Origin: Candidatus Vecturithrix granuli
Lineage (GTDB): Bacteria; Moduliflexota; Moduliflexia; Moduliflexales; Moduliflexaceae
Direction: 5' to 3'
DNA: 41,474 bases
NCBI GenBank assembly: GCA_000739535.1
Contig: DF820477.1
Span: 135,511 to 176,984 of the forward strand
In this document: in pieces, positions 1 through 9,680 of the stretch
Position numbering within the stretch: the stretch's first letter is position 1
Layout: each line of letters opens with the position of its first letter
Notes under the pieces: model-generated
Database searches by the model: none
What the model was told of the DNA's origin: nothing
The model's input: the letters and a program-made list of their open reading frames with translations, nothing else
Made by a program: the position numbers and the translations under genes

Positions 1-121
1 AGTGTCCCAGGGCTGACACCCTGGGCTACCAGATTCCGCCCCGTTGGGGCTTACAAGCTTATCCCGAGCTCACGTTAAATACCTAAACACTTAAACACCA
101 AACATCCAAACACCCAATCCC
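1..121. repeat. Intergenic palindromic repeat at the window edge
   Basis: The stretch before panB contains a short hairpin (cccaggg-ctgaca-ccctggg, about positions 7-26) followed by a low-complexity run of AAACAC-type motifs at about 80-118. It looks like a copy of a dispersed non-coding repeat; no gene is seen. It could also act as the 3' end of the panB transcript, but there is no U-tract on the relevant side. Confidence 0.4.
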
Positions 122-979
122 TTATTCATACTGTTTGAAAAGTTCCTGGAATTTTTCTTCCTCACCCTGAATGATATGATAACAATATTCATCGGTGGGG
201 AATCGGCCTTCTCTGACATCCGCGACGTATTCTTTCATGGCATTGGTGATCACTTCAGCGACATTGGCATATTTCTTGACGAATTTCGGAGTAAAGGCGG
301 TAAATTGGCCGATCATGTCGGACACGATCAACAATTGGCCGTCGCAATCAGCGCCTGCGCCGATTGACAACACGGGAATGTGCAACTTTCTGGTAATAAA
401 GCCGGTCACTTCCGGCGGAACCGCTTCTACGAGCAGCATTTGCGCTCCAGCGTTCTGCACAGCCAGCGCATCCTCAATCACGAGTTTTGCCGATTCAACC
501 GTGCGTCCCTGAGCTTTATGTCCGCCAAGCTGCCCGGAACTTTGCGGCGTTAGTCCGATATGTCCGCAGACCACGATGCCAGCTTCGACAATGGCTTTAA
601 TCCGGGAAGTCACGCGTACTCCGCCTTCGAGTTTAATCGCATCCACGCTGGCTTCTTTTAAGAAACGTCCGGCGTTATACACCGCACTGCTGTCGGAAAT
701 CTGATAACTCATAAACGGCATGTCGCCAATGACAAAGGTATTCGGAGCGCCGCGCCGCACCGCTTCAGAATGCACAATACACTGATCCATCGTCACCGGA
801 ACCGTTCCACTATATCCATAGACGCACATTCCCAGCGAATCACCAACGAGCAGCATATCCATGCCCGCAGCCTCGGCAAACTGCGCAGTTGGATAATCAT
901 ACGCCGTTAACCAGGTAATTTTTTGCCCTTCGGCTTTCATTTTGTACAATTCGTGGATCATGAGTTTTTTCTTCGCCAT
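122..979 (-). CDS. panB: 3-methyl-2-oxobutanoate hydroxymethyltransferase (PanB)
   Basis: PanB transfers a hydroxymethyl group from 5,10-methylene-tetrahydrofolate to 2-oxoisovalerate to make ketopantoate, the first step of pantothenate/CoA synthesis in the cytosol. The 285-residue product has the expected TIM-barrel motifs: TAYDYPTA near residue 25, the metal-site GDSLGM near 46-51, the central LEGG, HIGLTPQ, and the catalytic glutamate in LLVEAVPPE near 185. The length is normal for the family with a slightly extended C-terminus. The ATG start is preceded by a clear GAGGAGG ribosome binding site. It is not next to panC or panD here. Upstream lies a block of tandem hairpin repeats separating it from the dehydrogenase gene on the same strand. 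Confidence 0.97.
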   Translation of the reverse strand: MAKKKLMIHELYKMKAEGQKITWLTAYDYPTAQFAEAAGMDMLLVGDSLGMCVYGYSGTVPVTMDQCIVHSEAVRRGAPNTFVIGDMPFMSYQISDSSAVYNAGRFLKEASVDAIKLEGGVRVTSRIKAIVEAGIVVCGHIGLTPQSSGQLGGHKAQGRTVESAKLVIEDALAVQNAGAQMLLVEAVPPEVTGFITRKLHIPVLSIGAGADCDGQLLIVSDMIGQFTAFTPKFVKKYANVAEVITNAMKEYVADVREGRFPTDEYCYHIIQGEEEKFQELFKQYE

Positions 980-1004
980 AATAAGCCTCCTCTTAGTCGT
1001 TAAA

Positions 1005-1113
1005 GTTTTTCAGAGTGCGAAAGCTCTGCTTTCGCTGTCAAAGCCGGAGTGCGAAAGCTCTGCTTTCGCTGTCAAAGCAGAGCTTTGACACTCCTATGAG
1101 CTTTGACACTCCT
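1005..1113. repeat. Tandem GAGTGCGAAAGCTC hairpin repeats
   Basis: Two near-identical ~33-bp units (gagtgcgaaagctctgc followed by tttcgctgtcaaagc) stand in tandem, followed by two copies of gagctttgacactcct. The units form hairpins. Related copies occur at 23208-23258, about 23285-23312 and about 39448-39473, so this is a dispersed repeat family of the genome rather than a gene-specific regulator. Confidence 0.75.
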
Positions 1114-1114
1114 G

Positions 1115-1990
1115 TTATTTCTCCCCGTTCAGAGTTTTGAGCGCCAGCATCAGGGCTTGAGTGCCGGAGCGGCCATGGCCCTGGGCCTGAAGCGCAATAT
1201 ATAATTGATGCACCAGGGCTAAACCCGGCAGCGACAATTTCACCGCCGCCGCCTCTTTGAGGGCAATACCCATATCTTTAATGAAATGTTCCACAAAGAA
1301 TCCGGGATCATAATTGCCTTTGACAACGCGAGGCCCCAGATTATTAATTGACCATGAACTCGCCGCACCCTGACCGATAATGTCAATGACCGCTTGTTGA
1401 TCAAGACCGACTTTTTCAGCATACAGCAATGATTCACACACGCCGATCATGTTGCCGGCGATCAAAATCTGGTTGCACATTTTGGTGTGTTGGCCGGAAC
1501 CGGCTTCGCCCATCAGGGCAATGTTTTTGCCCATACATTGAAAAAGCGGCCGTACTTCATCAAAAGCCGATTTTTCCCCGCCAACCATGATCGCCAGCGT
1601 GCCGTTTTTCGCGCCGACATCGCCGCCGGAAACCGGGGCGTCCAGACTGGCAATCCCTTTTTCTGCGGCAGCCTGCGCAATCTTCCGCGCCAACCCGGGT
1701 TCACTGGTCGTCATATCCACCACAATCCGGCACGCGCCCTTTACGCTCAAAATCCCTTGCGCTCCTAAATAGACCTCTTCAACATCAGCAGGAAATCCGA
1801 CAATAGTGAAGACCACTTCCGCGTTCTGGGCGACCTTTGCCGGTGTTGCACACCATACGGCCCCTTGAGCCAGAAGCCGTTCTGCTTTCTGTCTGGTGCG
1901 ATTGAACACATAGACTTCATGTCCGGCAGCTTGAAGGTGGCCGGCCATTGATGTGCCCATCACACCTGTTCCAATCCATCCGAGTTTCAT
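1115..1990 (-). CDS. NAD(P)-dependent beta-hydroxyacid dehydrogenase (3-hydroxyisobutyrate dehydrogenase / tartronate semialdehyde reductase family)
   Basis: Oxidoreductase acting on small beta-hydroxyacids, cytosolic. The ~291-residue product shows the N-terminal Rossmann motif GWIGTGVMG, the substrate-binding signature DAPVSGGDVGAKNGTLAIMVGG near 117-138, and the catalytic lysine in GSGQHTKMCNQ near 170. The C-terminal helical domain is complete. Family members include 3-hydroxyisobutyrate dehydrogenase, tartronate semialdehyde reductase and succinic semialdehyde reductase; the exact substrate cannot be assigned. The ATG at 1990 was chosen because AAGGAGGG lies eight bases upstream; two in-frame TTG codons precede it. 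The Lrp-family gene immediately upstream on the same strand is a plausible regulator or operon partner. Proximity to panB would fit valine/pantothenate metabolism, but that is inference. Confidence 0.92.
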   Translation of the reverse strand: MKLGWIGTGVMGTSMAGHLQAAGHEVYVFNRTRQKAERLLAQGAVWCATPAKVAQNAEVVFTIVGFPADVEEVYLGAQGILSVKGACRIVVDMTTSEPGLARKIAQAAAEKGIASLDAPVSGGDVGAKNGTLAIMVGGEKSAFDEVRPLFQCMGKNIALMGEAGSGQHTKMCNQILIAGNMIGVCESLLYAEKVGLDQQAVIDIIGQGAASSWSINNLGPRVVKGNYDPGFFVEHFIKDMGIALKEAAAVKLSLPGLALVHQLYIALQAQGHGRSGTQALMLALKTLNGEK

Positions 1991-2019
1991 CAACAACTCC
2001 CTCCTTTCAACAGTTCAAA

Positions 2020-2520
2020 TTAATTTCGCGTCTGTCCGTTTTCCAAAGACTCGACAAACAATTCATCTTCAATCGGCCATCCGCCATCGGGTTTGACTTC
2101 CGAAAGTACCAGAAACGATTCGGAACGGCTGACGCCCGGCAGGGAAGCAATCTGCGTTTTAATCAGCATACTCAGTTGTTCAAGATCGCGTACAGCCACA
2201 TGCAGCAAATAATCAAAACGACCGGTCAGGTTATAACATGCGCGAACATAGGGAATTTTACGAATACGATCTTCAAAATCCTGCAGATCTTCCATGCGAT
2301 GATGATCCAGTGTAATTGAAATAAAGCCCTGAATCGCTAATCCCAGCATGTTCGGATCAATCGCCGCTCGATACCCTCGCACCACGCCGCCTTCTTCCAG
2401 ACGACGAATCCGTTCCAGCATCGTTGATGGAGCTACCCCAAGTTCACGCGCCAGATCCGCATTTTTCTTTCGTCCGCTTAACTGCAAGGTTTTCAGAATT
2501 CTTTTATCAATATCATCCAC
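2020..2520 (-). CDS. Lrp/AsnC family transcriptional regulator
   Basis: A DNA-binding regulator of the feast/famine family, which usually responds to amino acids and assembles into octamers. The 166-residue product starts with the typical MDDIDKRILKTLQ helix, has an AsnC-type helix-turn-helix (NADLARELGVAPSTMLERIRRLEEGGVVRGY) and a RAM ligand-binding domain at about 65-145. The start is a GTG with AGGTGAG just upstream. It has a C-terminal extension of about 15 residues beyond the RAM domain. It lies only about 30 bp upstream of the beta-hydroxyacid dehydrogenase on the same strand, so the two are likely co-transcribed and the regulator may control that gene. The ligand is unknown. Confidence 0.93.
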   Translation of the reverse strand: MDDIDKRILKTLQLSGRKKNADLARELGVAPSTMLERIRRLEEGGVVRGYRAAIDPNMLGLAIQGFISITLDHHRMEDLQDFEDRIRKIPYVRACYNLTGRFDYLLHVAVRDLEQLSMLIKTQIASLPGVSRSESFLVLSEVKPDGGWPIEDELFVESLENGQTRN

Positions 2521-2675
2521 AATCTCACCTACTCTCCCAACACAAACTACACTTCCCTTACGTTGATTCTTTTTTAAGGAAATATCGAATAAAATTCTCC
2601 TGTCAAGAATTTTTACTGCATAAAATTCAAAATTTCTATTTTCTTTACGAATTTTATTCAGATGGTAAGGAAGAA

Positions 2676-4444
<1,769 letters not shown>

Positions 4445-5338
4445 TTATTGTTTGAGCAATGAGGGGAAAAGGGGATCATGCTGCTGCAGGTTGCTTCTGG
4501 CACGTTCAAAATTACTGGTAGCATAGCAGTAGCGGCAGCCATAGATGCAGGTGTCGTACATGCCGATATCGCGGCTCTCCACGCAGCCGCAGGCTTTGCG
4601 CTGGCTTTTGTCTTTCTGGTGCGTGACCTCAAAGCCGAATACCCGCGCAATATATTCGTCATCAATGCACTTGCCGGGGCGAATGCCATAGGGTTGCAAG
4701 TCAATTTCCTCGGCGCAACTGACAATTTCCATGCCGTTATCTTGCGCAATTCTCGCCAGGCTGCGCATCAGGTCAACAAACCAGGAAACCGGCTGTCCTT
4801 CATACACCTGAATCTCTATACCCTGTCGGGCTAACTCCTCAAGACGTTTTTGGGTCTTGCGATACGGATCAACTAGACTGATCACTGAACGAAATGTAAA
4901 ATCTTGCAAGGCTTCTGCGATCTCCCGGTAGGAGTGCCAATGAAAAGACGCATCCGTTTTTGGACTGAACACGATGGGGTCATAACGCCAGATCACTTTT
5001 TGCGGCCCAATCTGGCTGGCAAGTTCCCGGAACGTCCGCAGTGCCGATTCTAATCGCGGTGTATGAGGGTCAAGTTCAGGAGGATTATTGAGCAGAGTAT
5101 ATTGAACATAATAGCGAAAACCGCGCCGATCCAGTTCAGGTAAAAAAGGCAGAAGCGGTTTAGGGTTACGCGTCCAGAAGACGATCACATCCACGTCTTC
5201 CGGTTTCAGTGAAACGGATGTCGCCTGTTTGCGATTAAAAGGGTTCGGCGTCACACAATATCCGGCGCGAATGCGGCGCATGAACCACTCGGCGTAAAAA
5301 GCGGGAATATCTGTGCGACGGCTGGCGCTGATGATCAT
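4445..5338 (-). CDS. DUF1848 family protein with C-terminal CxxxCxxC cluster
   Basis: A 297-residue protein of the DUF1848 family, function not established. It begins with the family hallmark MIISASRRTDIPAF and carries PNPFNRKQ, FWTRNPKPLLPFL and IWRYDPIVF blocks consistent with a TIM-barrel-like domain. Near the C-terminus are Cys250, Cys252 and then Cys264-xxx-Cys268-xx-Cys271, the spacing used by radical SAM enzymes to hold a 4Fe-4S cluster, but placed at the end instead of the start. The gene begins two bases after the stop codon of the Uma2 gene and is surely co-transcribed with it. A distant relation to spore-photoproduct-lyase-like radical SAM proteins is plausible but not shown here. 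Confidence 0.85.
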   Translation of the reverse strand: MIISASRRTDIPAFYAEWFMRRIRAGYCVTPNPFNRKQATSVSLKPEDVDVIVFWTRNPKPLLPFLPELDRRGFRYYVQYTLLNNPPELDPHTPRLESALRTFRELASQIGPQKVIWRYDPIVFSPKTDASFHWHSYREIAEALQDFTFRSVISLVDPYRKTQKRLEELARQGIEIQVYEGQPVSWFVDLMRSLARIAQDNGMEIVSCAEEIDLQPYGIRPGKCIDDEYIARVFGFEVTHQKDKSQRKACGCVESRDIGMYDTCIYGCRYCYATSNFERARSNLQQHDPLFPSLLKQ

Positions 5339-5340
5339 AA

Positions 5341-6090
5341 TTACTCAAGTTGTTCTAATTCTTTAAGCACACGGCGCAAACCGTCCAAACCGATAATCTG
5401 CCAGGCGGTACGAGCCACATTCGGCAGGGGGCTTTGCCAGAGCCATTCAATTCGTAGCCAGAAACCTGGCAACACATTGGAGCGATAAATGCCGTTTGAA
5501 CCGGAAAAGGCAATCGCATATTGCCCGTGCTCATCCAATTGATAGCACTCTACCTGATGGCGTATGGGGTCAATCAGCCAGTACTCGGCAACGCCTCCGG
5601 CTTCGTATTCAATAAATTTGGCGCCGCGATCCCGTTCGATGCTTTCCGGGGAAACAATCTCCACGACCAAATCAGCAGGGCCTTCCAGGTAGGTTTTTTT
5701 CAGACGATCCGCATGATCTTTGGAAATATATAAAATATCTGGCTGCCGTCCTTGTTTCATTTTCATCTGAAATGGCGCGCTAATCACAATTCCCAAATAA
5801 TAATGCTCAACAAATAAACGGAGAATACTTGTCAAAAAATCTGTCATATCTTGATGCTGCAATGACGCCGGGCTACTCATAAACACCTCTCCGTCAATCC
5901 ATTCGGCCAGGGTATCTTCATTCGCCCATTCCAAAAATGCTTCATAGCTCATCTTCTGTTTTGAAGCTGACCTCGTAAAAGTCTTGCCATTTCCGAACTC
6001 TTGCAGCCAATGAGGCAAATGCTGAGACGCAATGTCTTTCAGAATGCCAGTCAATGCCTCTTTGTCCAGAATCACAACATCAGTTGCCAT
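5341..6090 (-). CDS. Uma2 family putative PD-(D/E)XK endonuclease
   Basis: A 249-residue protein of the Uma2 (DUF820) restriction-endonuclease-like family, which is greatly expanded in cyanobacteria and some other large-genome bacteria. The core has the expected residues: substrate/metal Asp in RQPDILYIS, the GPADLVVEIVSPES strand with the catalytic Glu, and the KFIEYEAGGVAEYWLIDP helix-strand. About 45 residues precede the usual N-terminus and about 30 follow the usual end, so it is longer than the common ~190-residue form. It is followed after two bases by the DUF1848 gene. Biological role is unknown for this family; an association with mobile DNA is common. Confidence 0.9.
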   Translation of the reverse strand: MATDVVILDKEALTGILKDIASQHLPHWLQEFGNGKTFTRSASKQKMSYEAFLEWANEDTLAEWIDGEVFMSSPASLQHQDMTDFLTSILRLFVEHYYLGIVISAPFQMKMKQGRQPDILYISKDHADRLKKTYLEGPADLVVEIVSPESIERDRGAKFIEYEAGGVAEYWLIDPIRHQVECYQLDEHGQYAIAFSGSNGIYRSNVLPGFWLRIEWLWQSPLPNVARTAWQIIGLDGLRRVLKELEQLE

Positions 6091-6113
6091 ACTATTTTCC
6101 TCATTCTTTGAAA

Positions 6114-6174
6114 TGTAGGTTCGTAGTTCGCGCTTGAGCGCGTCTTCCGCCTGAAGACGGAACTATGAACCTTT
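6114..6174. repeat. Palindromic intergenic repeat
   Basis: Outer arms ggttcgtagttc and gaactatgaacc (11 of 12 complementary) enclose two inner hairpins, gcgc-ttga-gcgc and gtcttc-cgcct-gaagac. It lies between the Uma2 gene and the RACo-like gene and may separate their transcripts. It is typical of REP-like elements. Confidence 0.65.
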
Positions 6175-6208
6175 CAAATTCGCTGCGATCAGGCGATCCT
6201 CCGATATG

Positions 6209-8050
6209 TCATTTATCAGGAAAGGCCATGGCTTTGGCAAACGTATGTTGAAACGCGGGATTATTGGCCAGAGCGACATGTTCTGTCATTTGAGCGATCT
6301 GATCCGCTTCACGTCGAGCTTCTTGAGAAAGTAACGCGAGTTGCGATCCGAGGCCGGCGGCGTTGCCGACTGAACGAATGCGTTCCAGGGAAATGTCAGG
6401 AATCAAGCCGATCCTGACCGCGCTCTCTTTGGCGATATAATTGCCAAACGCCCCGGCCAAAAGAATCTCGTGCAGATTCTCCGGTTCAATGTGTAAATTT
6501 TGCATCAGCATCGCAATACCGGCAGCAATCGCGCCTTTGGCAAGTTGCAGTTCACGAATATCGCGCTGAGTGATCACAATCGGTTCGCCAGTTTCGGTTT
6601 CTTCGCCATGCAGTAAAATGAAGTGCTTGTTTCGCCCCTGACTCGCAAAGCGTCGTTCCAAAGCCTCTGGCAAGGATTTCCCCTGCCGGACGATTTCTTG
6701 CGGCGCGAGCAAACGTCCCATGGGGTTGATGAGACCGGTGTCCAACATCTGAGCAATGGCATCCACTAACCCAGATCCGCAGATCCCCTGCGCTGGCACA
6801 TCGCCAATCACGCGGCAGTGCACATCGTCGTCAATCACGACCTGATCAATCGCGCCGGAAGCTCCGCGCATACCATGCGTAATCTGCGCGCCTTCAAACG
6901 CGGTCCCCGCAGCGGTTGAACAGGCCAGCAGGCGTTCACTGGTTCCTAAGACAATTTCGCCATTCGTGCCAATATCAATCGCTAATTTCAGGTCTCGACT
7001 TTTGTGCATGCCGGTCGCCAGAATGACCCCTACCGTATCAGCCCCCACAAATCCGGCGATCAATGGCAGCATGACAATCCGCGCCTGGGGCATGATATTG
7101 AGTCCCATTTCAGCGGCCGTCACAACATAGCGTTGGCGAATCGCAGCCAGATACGGGGCCATGCCCAGATGCACCGGATCAATATTCAAAAACAGATGGT
7201 GCATACAGGTATTGCCTACAATGGTCAGCTCATAAATCTGCTGCGGGGCGATGTAAGCGTCTTCGCATAACGCATCAATTAAACGATTGAGCGTCTCAAG
7301 AATGCGGAGATGCAATTTGCGCAGTCCTTGCGGATCTTGCCGTGTAAACGAGATTCTGGACATCAAATCGCCGCCGTAGAGGGCCTGCGCATTCAACTCT
7401 GAAGCAATCGCCATTTCCGCGCCGGTGTGCAAATTCAAAAGATAGCCCACGACGGTTGTCGTCCCAATATCAAAAGCCACGCCATAGAGGTGCTCAACGG
7501 TATCGCCAGGTTCAAGCGCGATCACACACTGATTCCAACATACACACGTGACATGCCGCGAATTCTGCAAGAGCAGCGCGGGGAGATGCTGCAACACCCG
7601 CGCATCAATCCGGTCAACCGGACTTGTCATCTGTTGCTGAAGTTGTTCGAAATCAGAGGTTTGTTCTTCCTGCGTCAACTCCGGTAAAATAATCGCCTGT
7701 TTTGAGATTTCGGGATCAAGGGGATACTGGAGTTTTTCAGTGTGCGACAGGATTTGATGAAAGCGTTCGACAACCGGCGGAACAATCCGCACAACTCCAT
7801 CGCTTCTGGCGGTGGTTTGGCAAGCCAGACGAAATTGACGCTGGATGCCGTGTTCCCCTAGTTCCTTATATTCCTGAACGGTTGGGGGAGAAAACTCCCC
7901 CTCTAAAATTTTGATGCGACAGCTTTTGCAGCGACCTTTCCCCCCGCAAGTCGCAATAATATCCACGCCAACCTGCTGCGCGGCCTCTAACACGGTTTGT
8001 TCCGGCAAAATCTCTATGGTTGTCCCTTCAGGAAAAAATGTCAGGTTCAT
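6209..8050 (-). CDS. ASKHA-domain corrinoid-activation / ferredoxin-type protein (RACo-like, DUF4445)
   Basis: A 613-residue protein with an N-terminal plant-type 2Fe-2S ferredoxin domain (CGGKGRCKSC near residues 35-44 and the fourth Cys in LACQT near 77), a linker, and a large ASKHA ATPase domain (GVAFDIGTTTVVGYLL near 190-205, LAIDIGTNGEIVLG, AAGTAFEGAQI, GICGSGLVDAI, LLAGAFGNYI). This is the architecture of reductive activators of corrinoid proteins, which use ATP to drive the Co(II)-to-Co(I) step in cobalamin-dependent methyl transfer. Its start codon region overlaps by four bases the end of the homocysteine-methyltransferase-like gene upstream, showing translational coupling. No corrinoid-binding protein is present in the window, so its partner is encoded elsewhere or is MetH-like. 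Confidence 0.9.
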   Translation of the reverse strand: MNLTFFPEGTTIEILPEQTVLEAAQQVGVDIIATCGGKGRCKSCRIKILEGEFSPPTVQEYKELGEHGIQRQFRLACQTTARSDGVVRIVPPVVERFHQILSHTEKLQYPLDPEISKQAIILPELTQEEQTSDFEQLQQQMTSPVDRIDARVLQHLPALLLQNSRHVTCVCWNQCVIALEPGDTVEHLYGVAFDIGTTTVVGYLLNLHTGAEMAIASELNAQALYGGDLMSRISFTRQDPQGLRKLHLRILETLNRLIDALCEDAYIAPQQIYELTIVGNTCMHHLFLNIDPVHLGMAPYLAAIRQRYVVTAAEMGLNIMPQARIVMLPLIAGFVGADTVGVILATGMHKSRDLKLAIDIGTNGEIVLGTSERLLACSTAAGTAFEGAQITHGMRGASGAIDQVVIDDDVHCRVIGDVPAQGICGSGLVDAIAQMLDTGLINPMGRLLAPQEIVRQGKSLPEALERRFASQGRNKHFILLHGEETETGEPIVITQRDIRELQLAKGAIAAGIAMLMQNLHIEPENLHEILLAGAFGNYIAKESAVRIGLIPDISLERIRSVGNAAGLGSQLALLSQEARREADQIAQMTEHVALANNPAFQHTFAKAMAFPDK

Positions 8051-8925
8051 GCGCCTTTCACCATTGCGGCAATCCGTTTTATAAATTCAGGATTCGTACC
8101 GCAGCAGCCTCCGATAATGCGCACATCCAGATCGAGCAGCGGTCGCATTTTTTCGACCATCTCTTCCGGCGTCATCGGATAAATATGTTTGCCATCCCGT
8201 ATTTCCGGCAAGCCCGCATTGGGCTGTCCGGCCAGATAGCCATCGGTCACGGCGCGCATGGCTCGCAACACGCCAACGGTCAGTTCCGGTCCGGTCCCGC
8301 AATTCGTCCCGACCACATCGGCCCCGGCTTCCTGGAGTTTTTCGACCGCCATTTCCGGCGAGACCCCCATCATCGTGCGATAGCCTTTACGCTTTTGTTC
8401 AAATGTCATGGTGGCAACCACCGGCAACTTCGTATTCTCCTTCACCGCTTTGACAGCTAACACGATTTCTTCAATGGCCGTCATGGTTTCGACAAAGATC
8501 ACATCCACTCCGCCGGCTTCCATGGCCATGGCCTGGATTGTAAAACCATTGTAGGCCTCTTCCTCTGTCATCGTCCCCAACGGCGGCAGAAAATGTCCGG
8601 TCGGACCGATTGAACCGGCCACAAAGCGGTCAGTCCCGGCCACTTCCCGGGCTAATTCCGCCGCACATTGATTCCAGGCCGCAGCTTTATCCGCGTGACC
8701 ATAATTGGCTAATTTGATCGGAGACCCCCCAAAAGTATTGGTGAGCACAATATCGCTCCCCGCATCAAAATACGCCTGGTGAATCGCTTTGACCTCTTCC
8801 GGGTGCGATTCCACCCATTCTTCAGGACACCAGCCTTGCGGCAGCCCCTTTGCAAACAACATCGTTCCCATGGCCCCATCAGCCACTAAACGACGTTTCC
8901 CTAGTTCTGTCAGAAAATTTCGCAT
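8047..8925 (-). CDS. Homocysteine S-methyltransferase family protein (MetH N-domain-like)
   Basis: A 292-residue TIM-barrel protein of the Pfam S-methyl_trans family (betaine-homocysteine methyltransferase, MetH homocysteine domain). It has VADGAMGTMLFAKG at the N-terminus, TNTFGGSPIKLA, the zinc ligand Cys in VGTNCGTGPE near 200, and the paired zinc ligands in IIGGCCGTNPEFI near 272. All three zinc cysteines expected for thiol activation are therefore present. The gene stands alone without the folate or B12 domains of MetH and overlaps by four bases the downstream corrinoid-activator gene. Context suggests it works with a separate corrinoid protein in a methyl transfer to homocysteine or another thiol; substrate unknown. 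Confidence 0.9.
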   Translation of the reverse strand: MRNFLTELGKRRLVADGAMGTMLFAKGLPQGWCPEEWVESHPEEVKAIHQAYFDAGSDIVLTNTFGGSPIKLANYGHADKAAAWNQCAAELAREVAGTDRFVAGSIGPTGHFLPPLGTMTEEEAYNGFTIQAMAMEAGGVDVIFVETMTAIEEIVLAVKAVKENTKLPVVATMTFEQKRKGYRTMMGVSPEMAVEKLQEAGADVVGTNCGTGPELTVGVLRAMRAVTDGYLAGQPNAGLPEIRDGKHIYPMTPEEMVEKMRPLLDLDVRIIGGCCGTNPEFIKRIAAMVKGA

Positions 8926-8934
8926 ACCTTTTTT

Positions 8935-9027
8935 AAGAAGTCATCGAATGGCACGAATACAACGAATTTGATTTTTATCTCGTGCGTGAATGACATTCGC
9001 GTTATTCGTGTCATTCGATGACCCCTT
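8935..9027. repeat. Palindromic element with 20-bp terminal inverted repeats (copy 1)
   Basis: Arms GTCATCGAATGGCACGAATA (8940-8959) and its complement at 9003-9022 match at 19 of 20 positions and enclose about 43 bp. The same arms recur at 29267-29379 with an unrelated middle, in both cases preceded by AAGAA. This marks a dispersed non-coding element. It fills the gap between thpR and the methyltransferase gene. Confidence 0.8.
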
Positions 9028-9038
9028 ACTTCCTACCC

Positions 9039-9617
9039 TTACTTCACTGATAAGATTTTCACTTCGGCCAGATCCGTATATTCTGACCCGGTAGGTTTGA
9101 GTTCACTCTGCACCAGATAAATCGCTTTCACGGGAATTTCTCCGACCCAGACGTTCGTCATGGACTCGATAGCGCGCAGCAGGTTGCTCCTATTCTTCTG
9201 TGACCGGACTCGTCCGAGCGTCAAATGCGGTTGAAAACGACCCTGTTCACTTTCGAATCCCAGGCGCGTTAAACGCGACTCCAGATCCTCTTGAAGGGTT
9301 TTCAGGCTGTTCTGCTCATCATCTGTCACTCCCACCCAGATAACTCTCGGAAACCGGATATTCGGAAAAGCCCCGGCATATCCAATTTGAAGCTGAAAGG
9401 GAGCGATGTTTTGAACGCTTTCCTTGATCGCGGCAATAATGTCAGCTACCTGCTTCTCCTGAATATTTCCCAGAAATTTCAGCGTCAGGTGAATATTCTC
9501 CGAATTGACCCAGGAAATATGCGCGTCGGCTTGTTTTAATTTCTCTTGAATTCCCGCAAGTTTTTCCTGAATAGTGTCAGGAATCTTAATCGCAATAAAT
9601 GATCGAATAGTATCCAT
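9039..9617 (-). CDS. thpR: RNA 2',3'-cyclic phosphodiesterase (2H phosphoesterase)
   Basis: A 192-residue protein of the 2H phosphoesterase superfamily, ThpR (formerly LigT) type, which opens 2',3'-cyclic phosphate ends on RNA. Two catalytic HxTx motifs are visible, HLTLKFLG near residue 43 and HLTLGRVRS near 128, along with the N-terminal RSFIAIKIPD. The length is normal. It lies downstream of cinA on the same strand; the thpR-cinA pairing is common in bacteria and often extends to recA. The gap to cinA is only 50 bp and is filled with 7-bp tandem repeats. Confidence 0.95.
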   Translation of the reverse strand: MDTIRSFIAIKIPDTIQEKLAGIQEKLKQADAHISWVNSENIHLTLKFLGNIQEKQVADIIAAIKESVQNIAPFQLQIGYAGAFPNIRFPRVIWVGVTDDEQNSLKTLQEDLESRLTRLGFESEQGRFQPHLTLGRVRSQKNRSNLLRAIESMTNVWVGEIPVKAIYLVQSELKPTGSEYTDLAEVKILSVK

Positions 9618-9627
9618 GAAACAATCA

Positions 9628-9680
9628 AATTGTCAATTGTCAATTCTCAATTGTCAATTGTCAATTCTCACTTGTCAATC
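9628..9680. repeat. Heptanucleotide tandem repeat TCAATTG/T
   Basis: About seven imperfect copies of the 7-mer TTGTCAA/TTCTCAA run head to tail between cinA and thpR and reach into the last codons of cinA (His-Gln-Leu-Leu-Ile-Asp-Lys stop). Such short tandem repeats can change length by slippage and here could alter the cinA C-terminus or the spacing to thpR. Confidence 0.75.

Noticed and set aside
8940-9022. Cobalamin riboswitch upstream of the corrinoid-related operon
   Set aside because: The region is a dispersed palindromic element with a copy elsewhere, and no B12-box is visible.
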